64,000 nucleotides of DNA from Apiosordaria backusii (taxonomy: Eukaryota > Ascomycota > Sordariomycetes > Sordariales > Lasiosphaeriaceae). The notes under the pieces were generated by a model. It made no database searches, was not told where the DNA came from, and saw only the letters and a program-made list of their open reading frames with translations. The DNA lies in assembly GCA_030549205.1 (NCBI GenBank), contig JAUKTV010000024.1:1-64000 (forward strand), given 5' to 3'. Both the position numbers and the translations under genes were made by a program. Positions 9,445 through 21,202 of this stretch are shown here, piece by piece. How positions within the stretch are numbered: the stretch's first letter is position 1; every line of letters begins with the position of its first letter.

Positions 9445-12008
9445 ATGTCTGACAACGAGTACGACGACGATGTGTTTGGCGACTTTGAGCTCGAGGACGA
9501 CGATGTTTTTGACGGCATCGGTGAAGACGAGCTTGCCGAGCTCGAGCGGCCCTCCAAACGCCCCAAAGTCGAAGCACTCTCGGAGGTCAAAGATGATGCA
9601 GCAGATAACCACGGTCACCTCGCGCTGGCGGAGCGACTTCTGTCAACGCAATTTGGTTACAAATCGTTCCGGCACGAGCAAGCAGCGGCCATTCAGCGCG
9701 TTCTTGCTGGTGACAATGCGCTTGTCATTTTCCCTACGGGCGCAGGAAAGTCATTGTGCTATCAGATCCCCGCTATTGCCTTCCCCGAGTTAGACCGTGC
9801 CGAGAGCAAAGGAAAGCCGACAGACGCAGGCGTCACCATTGTCGTATCACCTCTTATCGCCTTGATGAAGGATCAAGTCGACGCTCTCAAGAAACGTGGC
9901 ATTCCGGCTGACAGCATTGATTCGAGCAAGAAGTGGGAGGAACTTCAGGTTATATACGATGCCCTCGGAAAATCACAGCTTCGAATTCTGTACTGCGCAC
10001 CCGAGCGCCTCAACAATGAGGGTTTTGTCGAGACTGTCAAACGAATTCCCGGCGGCATCCGTCTGTTGGCTGTGGATGAAGCGCATTGTGTTTCCGAGGT
10101 CAGTCTCTCCGTGTGTTGTCAACAGATGCTGTGCCAGTGCGCCACTGACATGTTGACCACAGTGGGGGCATTCTTTCCGACCCGACTATCTCAAAGGTGA
10201 AAAGACTCCGCACATCATCTTTCCATTGCACCCCATGATGCCCTGACCTCACTCTTTGACAGTCGCTCGATTCGTTGACGAAATCAAGGCGGAGCGTGTC
10301 ATCTGCCTCACGGCCACAGCTACTCCCAAAGTTGCCGAGGATATTTGCAAGGCATTTTCAATCAAGCCAACCTGCGTCTTCCGAACAACCCCGTACCGGC
10401 CGAAGTAAGTTTGCGTCGTTTCTCCCTGCTTTGACAAGGGCCCTGGCGCTGATTCCTTGAAGTCTCGAACTCCAAGCCAAGACTGTTTGCAAGGACCATG
10501 ACGGCGATATTAGTGTGTCGCTAGGTATAATGTTGGGATTCCATGTGAAATCCAAGAGTGACAAGCGCTTCGAGGAGCTGTTCAATTTTTTGCGCACAAA
10601 TCCAGGGCCGACCCTCGTATATGTTGCCATGCAGCAACAGTGTGAGATCCACGCGGAAGTTTTGACCAAACAGGGCTTCAAGGCAGCGCCCTTTCATGCG
10701 GGGCTCAAAACCGAGCACAAGCAACAGGTCCAGGAGGATTTCATGTCCGGAAAAGTCGACATTGTACGTTTATTTCTACCTTTTCCTCCCAGACCCATCA
10801 GATACTAAAGGAAACCTCAGGTCTGCGCGACGATTGCTTTCGGCATGGGCATCGACAAACCCGATATCCGGAATGTGGTCCACTGGGATTTGTCAAACAC
10901 GGTTGAAGAATACAGCCAACAGATCGGACGTGCAGGGCGTGACGGCAAACCGAGCAGATGCATGTTTTACCTTGCTCCTAGTGCATTCTACCTCCGCGAG
11001 GTCTTTGCTCGTGGTGATCTCCCGTCGAGAACCTCACTGGCAGCATTGGTTTTCGATATTTTCAAGGAGGCTCTGGGTGTTTCGGTGGGGGGTATCTTCA
11101 AGACCAATCACTATCGGCAGCAAAAGGACTTCGATATACGGCCAAGCCCTCTCAGCGTCATCTACGCAACGCTAGAGCTCCATTTCGGCTTGTTTCGAGC
11201 TACCACTCCCGAATACTCAGACTACAAATATGAGCCTATGCCCGCGTATTTCCGCATCATCAGCCAAGATAAAAGCCCCGCCGCCGATGCCGTCCAGAAG
11301 AACTCCAAAAAGAAGGTCAAGTGGTACAGTATCGACGTCAACGAGGCCGCGACCAAGGGCACAGGACTAAACCGTGCTGACATAGTGGCCAAGCTCACTC
11401 AGCTAGACCAACAGGGACACATCAAGCTACAAGCAAGCGGCCTGACTAATCGCTACGTGCTTCAAAAAGCCTTGCCCAAGACGCACAATGAGAAGCAAAA
11501 AGTGGTAGATAAGCTTTACGATGATTTGGCAAATCGAGAACGGGACGCATTGCAACGGTGCAAGGAGGTCATGGAGCTGATAACTGGCTCCAAGTGTTTT
11601 GCGCTGTCCCTAGCAGAACACTTTGGCATGGGCCTGCCTGATGGCAAAGTAAAGTGCGGGCACTGTTCTTTCTGCTTGACGGGCAAGCCAATCGAGCCCC
11701 CCAAGCTCAGGGTAACCAAAACGACGGCGTCCAGTATCCAACAGGTGCTCAAGGCCACAGATGTCAGAGACGACCCGAGGTTCCTGGCCAGGGTGGCGTA
11801 TGGAATTCGGAGTCCGAGGGTGACGTTTTTGAAGCTGGACAAGAGCCCGGTGTTTCGGTCGTTGGCGGATCATGATTTCGAGGTATGCCGATAGAAACTT
11901 GTCCGAGCACTTTGCTTGTATTGTGGTCGTGGTGAATGCTGACTTGCTGTTTGCTAGGCATTGTTGGCCGAGTTTACAAAAGCTTGTGAGAAGAAGGGTA
12001 GGAGTTAG
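9445..12008 (+). CDS. RecQ-family ATP-dependent DNA helicase
   Basis: Six exons give 747 aa: 9445-10098, 10163-10196, 10263-10404, 10463-10763, 10821-11882, 11958-12008. RecQ enzymes are 3'-5' helicases acting on recombination and replication intermediates in the nucleus. Walker A FPTGAGKS is at residues 96-103 and DEAH at 211-214. DEAH runs across intron 1 into the RecQ aromatic loop EWGHSFRPDY. Motif VI QQIGRAGRDG is at about 410-419. An acidic leader (about residues 5-35) precedes the core. Downstream comes a winged-helix-like stretch (about 560-590). A Cys set (C624, C636, C656, C659, C662) resembles the RecQ zinc module but lies unusually far from the helicase core. No HRDC domain is visible. 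The start is the first ATG in frame, since the upstream extension begins at TTG. It is much shorter than the long BLM/QDE-3 type, so a RecQ1/RecQ2-like paralogue is more likely. Confidence 0.93.
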
Positions 12009-15000
12009 GGATAACCTGAGGGGATGAGGCCTATCTCGCCGTTGGTCCCCTTACCAGAAAGAATATCGCTGTTGGTGCAACACGGATTCCTGGCCAGAAC
12101 TTTTCACTTTTCTGAGCGGTGATTTGTGCAAGGAATAGATCATATGACGAGAAAGCATTATCTATGCCGCAGGCTTGTTAAGTATCTACTTGAGCGCCAC
12201 GGTCTTTTGTTGAGCTGTAAACCTTGACATGGCGTTTCGACATGTGTACATTTGTCACACTTGTGGCTTCCTCTCGCAGTGTCATGCCTCTCCTTTCTCT
12301 TTTTCTGACAGTGCCAGTGAGCAAATTGAAGCAAGATATTACCATCTCAAAACGATCCATGTACGATACTTTCGGCACTTACCTACCTACTTACCTGACA
12401 GGACATAGATCCTTCAAGCCCGAGGCTCGCTCGATGATAGGAACTCTGGCAAAGTTGTGCTTTCTGGAACAAGTCGGTCAAGGGAGCGTAGCCGGTGTTT
12501 ATTGTTGGGTGATACCAAAGCCGGTTGTGCAGACGCGTTATCCGAGTCCCGTCATGATGGAATTTGATCATATGGGGGTGTGCTTTCAGATTCCGGCAAA
12601 GTACTAACTTCGGACTTTGGCAGACTGGTAGGATCGGACGCTGAGGGTATTGAATCCCTTGGGGCCCAAGACAAATGTATGTCGAGATTGATTGGTGCTA
12701 TATGCATGTTGGGTCTTACGAAAAAGAGATGCATCATTACCACCCATTATTGTTGCAGTGAAAAATCCAACAGTTCCCACGGCACTGTACTTAATGCAAC
12801 CACCATGTGGTGCTTCCTTGCTGTGCTATCTTGCCCTTGCTCAACTTGAATGACACGCGGGCCGGGCATTACAGCCCTACCAAACTGTGCAATAGAGATG
12901 CCGTGATGTGAAGAATCTGTTTTCAGATTGGCCATATACATTCAACCTATACTACAGCAGCCATCATCTGCCAAAAAAGACCAGTGCATTTCACCGCCCG
13001 GCTTCCCCCGCACAATACCCCGCGTAGCTGATATTAACCATCTCACCGGGAGACCCTGAGCTTTTCTTTCTCTCCAGAGATTCTCTGTTAGTACCCGTCC
13101 CAGCGATATTCCCGATGCTGTGAGATGTGAGATTGGCTCCAGAGATGTAACCTTCATTTAACCGGCGGGACAGATTACGACTCTGGCCGAAGGCAGCGTC
13201 AGGGATTGCAAAGAGGTAATTAGTTTGGATCTTTACTATAACGGATAAAGATGGCTGATCTGGCTTTCTGTCCGGGCCGAGAGTCTGTGCCATCTTCAGT
13301 CTCTGCTCTGCGTGTTCAAGAGCTGTTCAAAATCTTTATGGGGATATCCGACCATAGGTTTTTATCCACCTGTGATTCCTGGTTTGCATAGGATCAATCA
13401 TACTGCGTGCATCGCGCCCATGACAGTGCGACAAGGGTGCCTTCTTCATGTAGATATGGTCAGCGATCAGAACGCCAACGAACCGCGGATGGGGAAATTG
13501 CGACGTCGGTGCGTGTATTTGGCAGAACCGATTGGTGTTCATGCCCCGAGCGCACGGAAACGCCGCCATCATGATTCAGAGTGGTCGCAATGGAACTTGG
13601 AAGATACTTTTCTGAACCGTCGTGCAACAAGCCTGATCTGATGCAGTCAAGAGAAACTTTCGAGCTTCACTGATGCCAAGCTGGAGGGCACGGGAACAGA
13701 CGCTGGCTGCAGGACCAAGCCGTTGGGAAAGCCACCGCCTCATACCAAAGTCTTGGCTATCGACAAGCAGGAGGCTCAAATTCAAGAATGAATTCGAGCA
13801 ATGAACCCCGTGACCGCTGTTGAGCGTCACCATGATGCTAGAATCCGTCGAGTGCCTAGTCATACACAGTAGTGTATACATTGTATCCGTACACTCTCAC
13901 CTCCCTATCAATCTATTGGCTCCCCATTGAAGGCCCAAGATCCAAGACCCAAGACAGCAACAAAACGGCGAGCGAGTCGGATTGAAGAACCAGCATTGTC
14001 CCAGGAATATTGTTGAGCTGTTGGTATTGCCAGACACGCCCAGCGCCTTAGGAAGTTGTCGGAGGAGCTGCCTGTTTGGGACAGCCTGGTTGATGGCTTC
14101 CATCACCAACCGTCTCGTTTGAGTTTTCGGATAGGCGGAGGGGCTTGGCCGGCAGAGCAGGAAACGAGCGTTGAACTTGGCCAACAAAAAAAGGGTCCGA
14201 GAAAAGCGGGCAGCGCGGGATGGAGCGCCAGGGAGCGATGGACGGTTAGCGTGTCATCAGCCAAGACGCGATGGACAACATCCACGTCCACACCGACCCC
14301 GACCTGGTCTGGTCCGGGACCTGCTTGCAGAAAAGCTGCAACATCCGGTGCAATGGCAGGCTATACCGACACCGAATTTAGGCAGGCTAAAACGCAAACC
14401 GATAGCCCGCCAGAGATATCCTCGGTTGTTTGGGCGCCAATTGTGCGCTTTGCCATGTCGCCCACGGGGCAAAGGGAAAGAGGGGAGCAAAGCAACAAAG
14501 ATGTCATGATGATGGAACGAGTGTCGTCGTGAATGGATCAGCTGGTCTGAGCTTTTCTCTGGGGAAATTGCGGGGGGCGCCGGACGAGTCCGTCTGGGGA
14601 AAATCTACACATCCACAATCCCCCGCTAAAATAGTAGCAAAGCCAAAGAGGTTGAACTTCGGAGATGAGCCGAGATCTGTCTGATCTTGCGAGAAACAGA
14701 AACTATCCACTCCTCCACCGCTTTTTACAGCTTTTCCTCCACACTGAGTCTGGGGAAGTGGCGACAGTTGCGGTCGAACGTTCTCGCCCGACCCTCACCG
14801 TTATGTACGGGGTAATTAACGAGTGGAGTTTTTGTCTCCATAACAACTTCAGGAGCAACAACAAGTCATCAGATCAGAATCATGAAATGATACTTAACTC
14901 TGCAGCTGAGGAGGCGAGGAGGTGTGCGATGTCGGCTGCCGTGCAGTGCGAGTTTCCACCTTCCTCGTTGCTCTGATCAAGTTCCGATGCCTTTGGTCAA

Positions 15001-15962
15001 TATTGCAACCACGTAATCGCAGGGCCCGAGAATTGCACTCTTTCGGTGGCATAATGCGCTTGTGCGGCGCTCGCCAATCGCCAATCTTCATAACCATTCC
15101 TGCAAGCATGCGAAAACTCGGTCGCCCTGTGAAACGCAGCCAGCGCGCCGCCGTGTCTCCATGGCGAGAATTTCGTGTCCGTACGAGCCCCTCTCACCAA
15201 ATACTCCTCCAATTTCAGCTCGCTGTCTGTGCCCGGGTCAGCCTCAACACGCCATCACCAAAAACGTTCTACGCTCGGACGCTCGGGCATGGCTTCCAGA
15301 AGCATTCTCCCTTGGTCCGCTGCCTGCCTGACGCGGTCGTCCGATATGTACACTACCTATATATACACTAAGGTATCTCGACAAGCACCTTGGCAGTCCG
15401 ACGGGTGGCTTGCGATCTGGCAGTTATCACATGTGTCGAGACGGCGCTCAGACGATTCAACCTGCGCTAGCAGAACACCATCTTGCCCTCTCGAGTGCCG
15501 GAGTGCTCTGTACCAGCCAGACAGCCAGTGACCGCTGCTCGCATGGGCTCCAAGGAATTTATCCATCTGCCCGAAGGCTTCATCCGGCGCGCCGTTGGTG
15601 GCAGCCACGTGCGGGGATGAGATTTGGACGCCTTGCTGACGGGGGGATCATGAGCTGCCCAATGGCGGGGCATCACCACGGCCAAGCCGGACATGCTGTA
15701 CAGATCCGGGCTGCTGGTGGCGCTGAGCAACGATGCTCACTGGTCAACCACACCAGGCCCCGCGTCCCAATCTCGCCAGATGGCCGTCGACAACCTTGAA
15801 GAGACTCGAAAGACAGCGTTGCAGCCAAGGCCGCTTGGCCAGAGCCGGTGGGTTGTTGGCATACAGTACCATTCCTTCCTGCACTGGATGGAACCCCTGC
15901 AACGCTAGAAACGCTTCTCTCATCAACCACCTCAGCACATCGGGCCGTCGTTGAGATGACAG
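12009..15962. other. Gene-poor region, left part
   Basis: About 4 kb of mixed composition with only short, overlapping open frames on both strands. None has recognisable motifs, a consistent intron pattern or coding-like codon use. Short TACCTACC-type runs occur at about 12384-12400. I see no gene, RNA gene or identifiable element here. Confidence 0.6.
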
Positions 15963-15964
15963 AT

Positions 15965-16201
15965 TACCGTATCTATGTACTCGAAAATAAGGCAATTGCC
16001 TAAGATAGTATGGTGGAAAACAGGGTGTGCTTCGACCAGTTTATGATCTGTGCAGTCTGGTTTCTGGCTCGTGCAGAGTGGCTTTTTGATCTGTGCAGAC
16101 CCTGAGAGCTGGCTGAGACCACGACCAGGGGATGTTTTGGTGGGAGATTTGAGCCGCTATACCATCTTAGGCAATTGCCTTATTGGTGAGTAGATACGGT
16201 A
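15965..16201. mobile_element. MITE with about 50-bp terminal inverted repeats and TA target duplication
   Basis: TA at 15965-15966 and 16200-16201 flanks a 233-bp unit that starts CCGTATCTA and ends TAGATACGG. The inverted repeat continues inward on both sides through ATAAGGCAATTGCCTAAGAT (left about 15987-16006, right about 16164-16183). The central part has no open frame and contains GATCTGTGCAG twice. TA duplication with terminal inverted repeats fits a non-autonomous Tc1/mariner/pogo-type element. Each end carries the palindrome GGCAATTGCC, so each repeat can also fold on itself. Confidence 0.8.
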
Positions 16202-16205
16202 TTAT

Positions 16206-16250
16206 TGTGTGTATGTACAGTACCTTGCTACTGGTACACAGTACGTACAC
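16206..16250. repeat. Imperfect inverted repeat (hairpin) next to the MITE
   Basis: GTGTATGTACAGTACC at about 16208-16223 is matched on the other strand by GTGTACGTACTGTGTACC (about 16233-16250), with a short loop between. It is 5 bp from the MITE end and could be a separate small palindrome or an eroded element. Confidence 0.5.
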
Positions 16251-17172
16251 TCCGGTAAGGTAACTGCCTGGCAGTGCCGCCAGTCGACGGCTGACTGGCA
16301 CTTGGGATGAGTGAGACCCTTTTTGCTCTCGGAACCATCCATCTAACGAGCTTAAGATGTGTTGCAAACCGCTGCCGGTGAATGGTGGACGGTGGACGAT
16401 AGACACGACGATCATTCCCTGATCCGAAGCACCTGCCTTCGAAAAGAGAAGAAGCTGACTCTCGGACAATAAGCTAGGCACAAAAATGGATATTTTTGTG
16501 TTCCCAGACGAAAAATGGCTGAAGCCCCAGCAAACGCCCATCAGCTCATCTTCATCTCTTCCAGACGCTGGCTGAGGGAGTCGTTATCTGGCTGCGGGTT
16601 GTGCATGCAGCGCGTATGTATCGTGACAAAAACATCGGTCCTGGTGTCTCCATTTTCCGTCTGGCCGTGAGAGCGACCTTAGGTAGGCAGGGTATCATGG
16701 AGGGAAAAGACAGGGGAGAGGTTGACGTGAACGGACAGGCGTGGGAGGATGTGGACCCGCGTCCCCCGTCCCTGCTGACGAGCCAGGATCGGCATGGGAA
16801 TTTCCAAAAGATGCGACGTGGGTGTGCATTCGACTGCATTGCGACTAAATTTGTCTCGGGGACAGGTATATAAGATGTCGAGGTGATCGCTGCTTCCTGG
16901 TGCCAGTGTCTCTGCCATTCCGCTAGCTCCTTCCCTGTCGGCCCAGTCAGTCATCTGCGCCTGGAAGGCACCATCTGAAGTTCCCGATTAACTTCGAGAA
17001 CTCGACTCACACCTGCCCACTCTGCACCGCAGCTTCCTCCTCGTCGTCAGGAGCCGGATCGGTGTTGCGCAGAGCCTGCAAGTCCCCGGCCTGTCCGTCT
17101 GAGCACAGCAGTTTCTTGAACCTCCACCCATCCCCTAGTTCCAGGTTAAAATACCCGGACCCGTACAGCACC
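16251..17172. promoter_or_regulatory. Upstream region and TATA box of the MFS gene
   Basis: No gene is seen. A TATATAAG box at 16867-16874 lies 299 bp before the MFS start codon and is a plausible core promoter, implying a 5' leader of about 250 nt. Confidence 0.45.
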
Positions 17173-18840
17173 ATGGGTGCCTCCGCAGAGGTCTCCGGCG
17201 CCGAGCGGGATGTTCCCACCACCGAGTCCGACAGCGTCACCAACGAGAAGGCCGTTTTCAAGCACACTGACAGCGATGCCGTTGAAAGCGCCGGCTGGGA
17301 TGAGACGGCCACCAAGAAGCTCATCCGCAAGATCGATGTCACGCTGATCCCCTTCCTGGCCCTCCTCTATCTCCTCTCCTTCCTGGACCGCACAAACATC
17401 GGCAATGCCCGTCTCGACACCCTCGAGAAGGATCTCAAGCTCGACTCGGCCCGCCTCCAGTACAACGATGCCCTGGCCATCTTCTTCCCCTTCTATGTGG
17501 CCGCCGAGGTGCCCTCCAACATGGCCATGAAGCGCTTCCGTCCTTCGGTCTGGATTCCCAGCATCATGGTCGTCTGGGGTATCTGCACCACCCTTATGGG
17601 TATTGTCCACAACTACGCCGGCCTTATGGCGGTCCGCGCCGTCTTGGGTATTGCTGAGGGTGGCTTGTTCCCTGGCATCACCTACTAGTGAGTCGCTTCC
17701 CACCACCGCGCGCCGTTGCAGGCTATTTCCCCGGTTGTTACTAACAATGTTCGCCATAGCATCACCATGTGGTACCGTCGCCACGAGTGCGGTCTGCGCA
17801 TGGCCATCTTCTTCTCGGCCGCCACCGCTGCCGGTGCTTTCGGAGGTCTTTTGGCTCGTGGTATCGTCGAGATGAGGGGCGTCGGTGGTCTTTCTGGTTG
17901 GCAGTGGATCTTCATCCTCGAGGGTATCCTCACCGTCATCGTTGCCGCTACCGCCTACTTCGTCATGCAGGACTACCCCTCCACGGCCAAGTTCCTCACC
18001 GAAGAGGAGCGTGCCGAAGTCAGCGCTCGTCTCAAGCGCGACCGGTCCTCACTGGCCGACGAGTTCGACATGAAGTACTTCTGGGCCGCTCTCAAGGACT
18101 GGAAGATCTGGGTGCACATGTTCATCACTATTGGCGTGTACACTGGTCTCTACTCGTATTCCCTCTTCCTCCCCACCATCATCAACGATCTTGGCACTGC
18201 CACGTCCCCCGAGATGGCCCAGCTCATGACCGTTCCTCCCTACATCGTGGCCTGCTTGTTCTGCATTGGCGCCGGCTGGCACGCTGACAAGCGCGGTGAG
18301 CGCGGTATCTACATGATCGGATTCATGGTCATGGCGTAAGTCCTCCTTTTCTGTTTTTGTTCACAAACCAATTAGATTGAAACGACTTGCTCTAACATGT
18401 TATCCCACAGTATTGTTGGACTGATCTGCCTGATCGCCACTGCGAATGCTGGTGTCCGCTACTTCGGCTGCTTCCTCCTTGCCTCGGGTATCTACCCCAA
18501 CGTGCCCCAGGGTGTTGCGTGGAACGGCAACAACATTGGTGGCTCCCTGAAGCGTGGTGTCGGTATTGCCATGCATGTCGGATTTGGCAACTTGGGCGGT
18601 ACTATTTCTGCCTACCTCTTCTTGACCAAGGACCGCCCTCGTTACTACCCCGGCTTTGCCACCCTGCTTGCCTGCCAAGCCATGGCTGCCGTTTTGTCCA
18701 TCCTCATGACAATCTACCTGCGCCGGGAAAACGCTCGCCGTGACCGCGAGTACAAGCCCCCGAGCGAATACACCGAGGAGGAGCGAGTTGCCGAGAGGGA
18801 GAAGGGTGACAATGCTACCTTCTTCCGTTACACCATCTGA
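17173..18840 (+). CDS. MFS transporter, allantoate permease / anion:cation symporter type
   Basis: Three exons (17173-17687, 17760-18335, 18411-18840) give 506 aa. The introns have GTGAGT/GTAAGT donors and an obvious CTAAC branch site in each. The N-terminal tail is about 55 residues and polar. It is followed by a first helix ending in FLDRTNIGNARL, the hallmark of the Dal5/Tna1/Vht1-like ACS family. A conserved stretch GIAEGGLFPG and a long central loop follow, with about 12 hydrophobic segments in all. Such proteins import carboxylate-type nutrients (allantoate, nicotinate, vitamins, aromatic acids) across the plasma membrane. The substrate cannot be told from sequence alone. The start is the first ATG of the frame (CACCATGG context). 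Confidence 0.93.
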
Positions 18841-19668
18841 AGAGGTCACGATGTCTCATTTCTTGTTATTGTCTTGTGTCATTTTCCCACAGTGATATCC
18901 AGGTCGGGTGTTGGGGTTGGTTTATCAGGGAGGTGGGATGGACAGGTCTCGGGTTTAGCGGTCTACCTAATCATGAATTTTTCCAGTGTCGGAATCATGT
19001 CGGTCGATAGAGCCCTAGATAGCATCCCTGACAGACGCATATCAAAAGAGTAGACTATTCCTGCCGATCGCCACCAACAGCTGTCCCGTCTGCCCTGTTT
19101 TGATCGCGGTGATTTTAGTCGTGTGGCATGTTGCAGCTTGTTTTAGACCCTGCGTATTCTGTCTTGGACCACTGATGTCTCGGGATCCGGCAGTCTAAAA
19201 AGACGGCACGCATGGCAACCCTTCTGCTTTCGGGTTGTGCCAAGTTGCTGAAGACATGGTAATTAGCGCTACGGCAGGTGGTTTAGAAAACAATGCCGAT
19301 ATAGATGCATCAGATACAGTATGGGCAACCTTGGATACTTATTAATGTCGACTAAATCTCTGCAATTCTAAGATTCATGTTACATTAACATCTTGCGTGT
19401 CTCCTGCTCTTTCATTCCTGGCCTCACATAAATCATATTGCCGCCAAAAGCCAGTTCCGCTGACACTCATTGAATTCGGCTCATGGGCTGAGTTTCATGT
19501 CGTTCATGAAGCATGCTGGGGTGACCCGCTCACCGCGTACTATGCCTACAAGTTTAAAAACAAGAATGAATCATGCTATTGATTTGCACCTCAAGCGATA
19601 GCCTATGCAAGAGTCAACTCGGTTGGGAATAGGTGTAAAAAGCAATATGCAAAAATAATTCAATAATT
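18841..19668. other. 3' flank of the MFS gene
   Basis: About 830 bp with only short unsupported open frames. It should hold the MFS terminator. Nothing else is recognisable. Confidence 0.55.
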
Positions 19669-19775
19669 GATGAGAGTGGGATTCGAACCCACGCCCTTTC
19701 GGACCACGGAATCTGAGAGGATGTTGATTAAGGAAGACCTTAACGTGGCGCCTTAGACCGCTCGGCCATCTCACC
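19669..19775 (-). tRNA. tRNA-Leu (anticodon AAG), with intron
   Basis: On the minus strand the acceptor stem is GGTGAGA/TCTCATC. The D arm is GCC..GGC, the anticodon stem CCACG/CGTGG, and the T arm GTGGG-TTCGAAT-CCCAC. A long variable arm marks it as class II. Anticodon AAG lies at 19739-19741 (plus strand CTT). A 28-nt intron at 19710-19737 follows position 37, the usual place. It reads CUU (and CUC with inosine). Confidence 0.93.
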
Positions 19776-20170
19776 ATTTGATTGGTTGTTGGGACTATTG
19801 CAAGTTTCAATACAACACTGGATTTGCCTAACTCGCCTGGATCTCCATTATCAGTGAGATTTTAGAACACCTCTAAAGTCTTAGCCACAGAGTTGAGAAA
19901 ACCCGTGCAATACGTGGTTGGCAATAACCAGCCATGGCTTTGGTTCGGTACAACCTCGCTTAGACCCTATCCAATAAAACAATGTCAGGTCCAATAAACC
20001 ACTCGAGCCATGCGCGATGCTGCAAGCCAACATCGATACCTATCGACTCGATGAACGGTGTTTTAGCTGAAAAATAGAAATAGAATCAAGCTCCCGTTAC
20101 TTAGTAGACCTAGCCTTAACTATACACCTTCACTGGCAGACTACGGGACAGAAGCCCATCAGGCACGAAC
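19776..20170. other. Spacer between tRNA-Leu and the amidohydrolase gene
   Basis: 395 bp without a gene. It should contain the amidohydrolase promoter. No clear TATA box is seen. Confidence 0.5.
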
Positions 20171-21169
20171 ATGATGACGTCCACCTGGATTCTCCCCTTC
20201 TCACTTACGGCCCTCGCAGCCGATACCAGAAACCTGGATCCAAAGCCCAGTCCCATCAGCTACATTACGCTCGAGGAACACTGGGCTTCTCCCGCTCTTT
20301 ACTTCTACTTCCCGACCGTCCTCTCTCCCTTGCCCCCACCGGTCTTCAACACAACGCTGACCAACCTGCAAGAAGTTGGTCCTGTTCGTCTTGCGTTAAT
20401 GAAGAACAACTCCATCTCTTTGCAGATTATCTCTTACGTCGCCTCCGGTCCAGAACCGATGCACAATCCCAACCTCACCGCTTTGGCCAATAGCCAGTTA
20501 TTCTCCCGCATCAAGCCCTACCCTACCAATTTCAAGGGTTTCTGCGTGCTCCTTATGGCTCTTCCTACTGAAGCGGCCAACCAGTTGAGAACCTGTGTGA
20601 ATGAATATGGGTTTGTTGTTCCCTTGATTGATGCTTACGTTGTCCAACCTTCGGGAGACAAGTATCGGTTCTATGAAGGGAGGGAATATGACGTTTTCTG
20701 GCAGACCGTCCAGGAGCTGGACGTGCCGGTATATTTGCATCCGTCCTTCCCGTCTTTGGATAAGGTATTTACCCCTGGTGAGTTGTACTCCCAGGAAGGC
20801 TCCGCGGCTGCCTCAGCTGGGCTCGCCACGGCCGGCTGGGACTGGCGTTCAAGAACGGGGCTTTCGTTTCTGAGGCTCTGTACCGGGGGTGTGTTTGATA
20901 GGTTTCCAAAGCTGCAAATTGTGCTGGGACACATGGGGGAGATGGTGCCGTGGGTGGCGATCAGTGCGGTGTGGGATCTGGACGCTATGAGAATGGTACT
21001 CGCTGTGACGGATGTCAAGAGGTTCATGTACGCCGTTGACTACCCGTTGGGGAGCAACGTTGAAGGCAAGACCTTTATGGAGGGGCTGCGCAAGAGTAAA
21101 CTGGTAAGCGAGAAGGAGTTCAGGGGCATTGCGTATGAAAATTCCAAGACGTCGTTACGCTTAAAGTGA
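20171..21169 (+). CDS. Amidohydrolase-2 family protein (dihydroxybenzoate / gamma-resorcylate decarboxylase-like)
   Basis: A single exon of 332 aa. The family folds as a TIM barrel and many members decarboxylate hydroxybenzoates with a bound metal. Expected metal-site landmarks are present: the TLEEH start of strand 1, YLHPSFP, LGHMGE and the acidic residue in AVDYP. A hydrophobic N-terminus (about residues 4-18) before ADTRNLDP looks like a signal peptide, which is uncommon for the cytosolic decarboxylases. The stretch between HMGE and DYP is only about 35 residues. Family members usually have about 70 there, so part of the barrel may be missing. The start is the first of two adjacent ATGs. 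It converges with the rhodopsin-domain gene, whose stop is 34 bp away. Exact substrate and activity are uncertain. Confidence 0.82.
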   Translation: MMTSTWILPFSLTALAADTRNLDPKPSPISYITLEEHWASPALYFYFPTVLSPLPPPVFNTTLTNLQEVGPVRLALMKNNSISLQIISYVASGPEPMHNPNLTALANSQLFSRIKPYPTNFKGFCVLLMALPTEAANQLRTCVNEYGFVVPLIDAYVVQPSGDKYRFYEGREYDVFWQTVQELDVPVYLHPSFPSLDKVFTPGELYSQEGSAAASAGLATAGWDWRSRTGLSFLRLCTGGVFDRFPKLQIVLGHMGEMVPWVAISAVWDLDAMRMVLAVTDVKRFMYAVDYPLGSNVEGKTFMEGLRKSKLVSEKEFRGIAYENSKTSLRLK

Positions 21170-21202
21170 GGTGAGAAGACACCTGGAGGCTACTTAGGTA
21201 TG

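Noticed and set aside
14056..14532. 158-codon plus-strand frame in the 12-17 kb gap
   Set aside because: Overlapped by open frames in several other frames, without domain features; typical chance frame in GC-rich sequence.
14570..14600. GGACGAGTCC-like stem reminiscent of ribozyme helices
   Set aside because: No CTGATGA core or further helices; a simple short palindrome.
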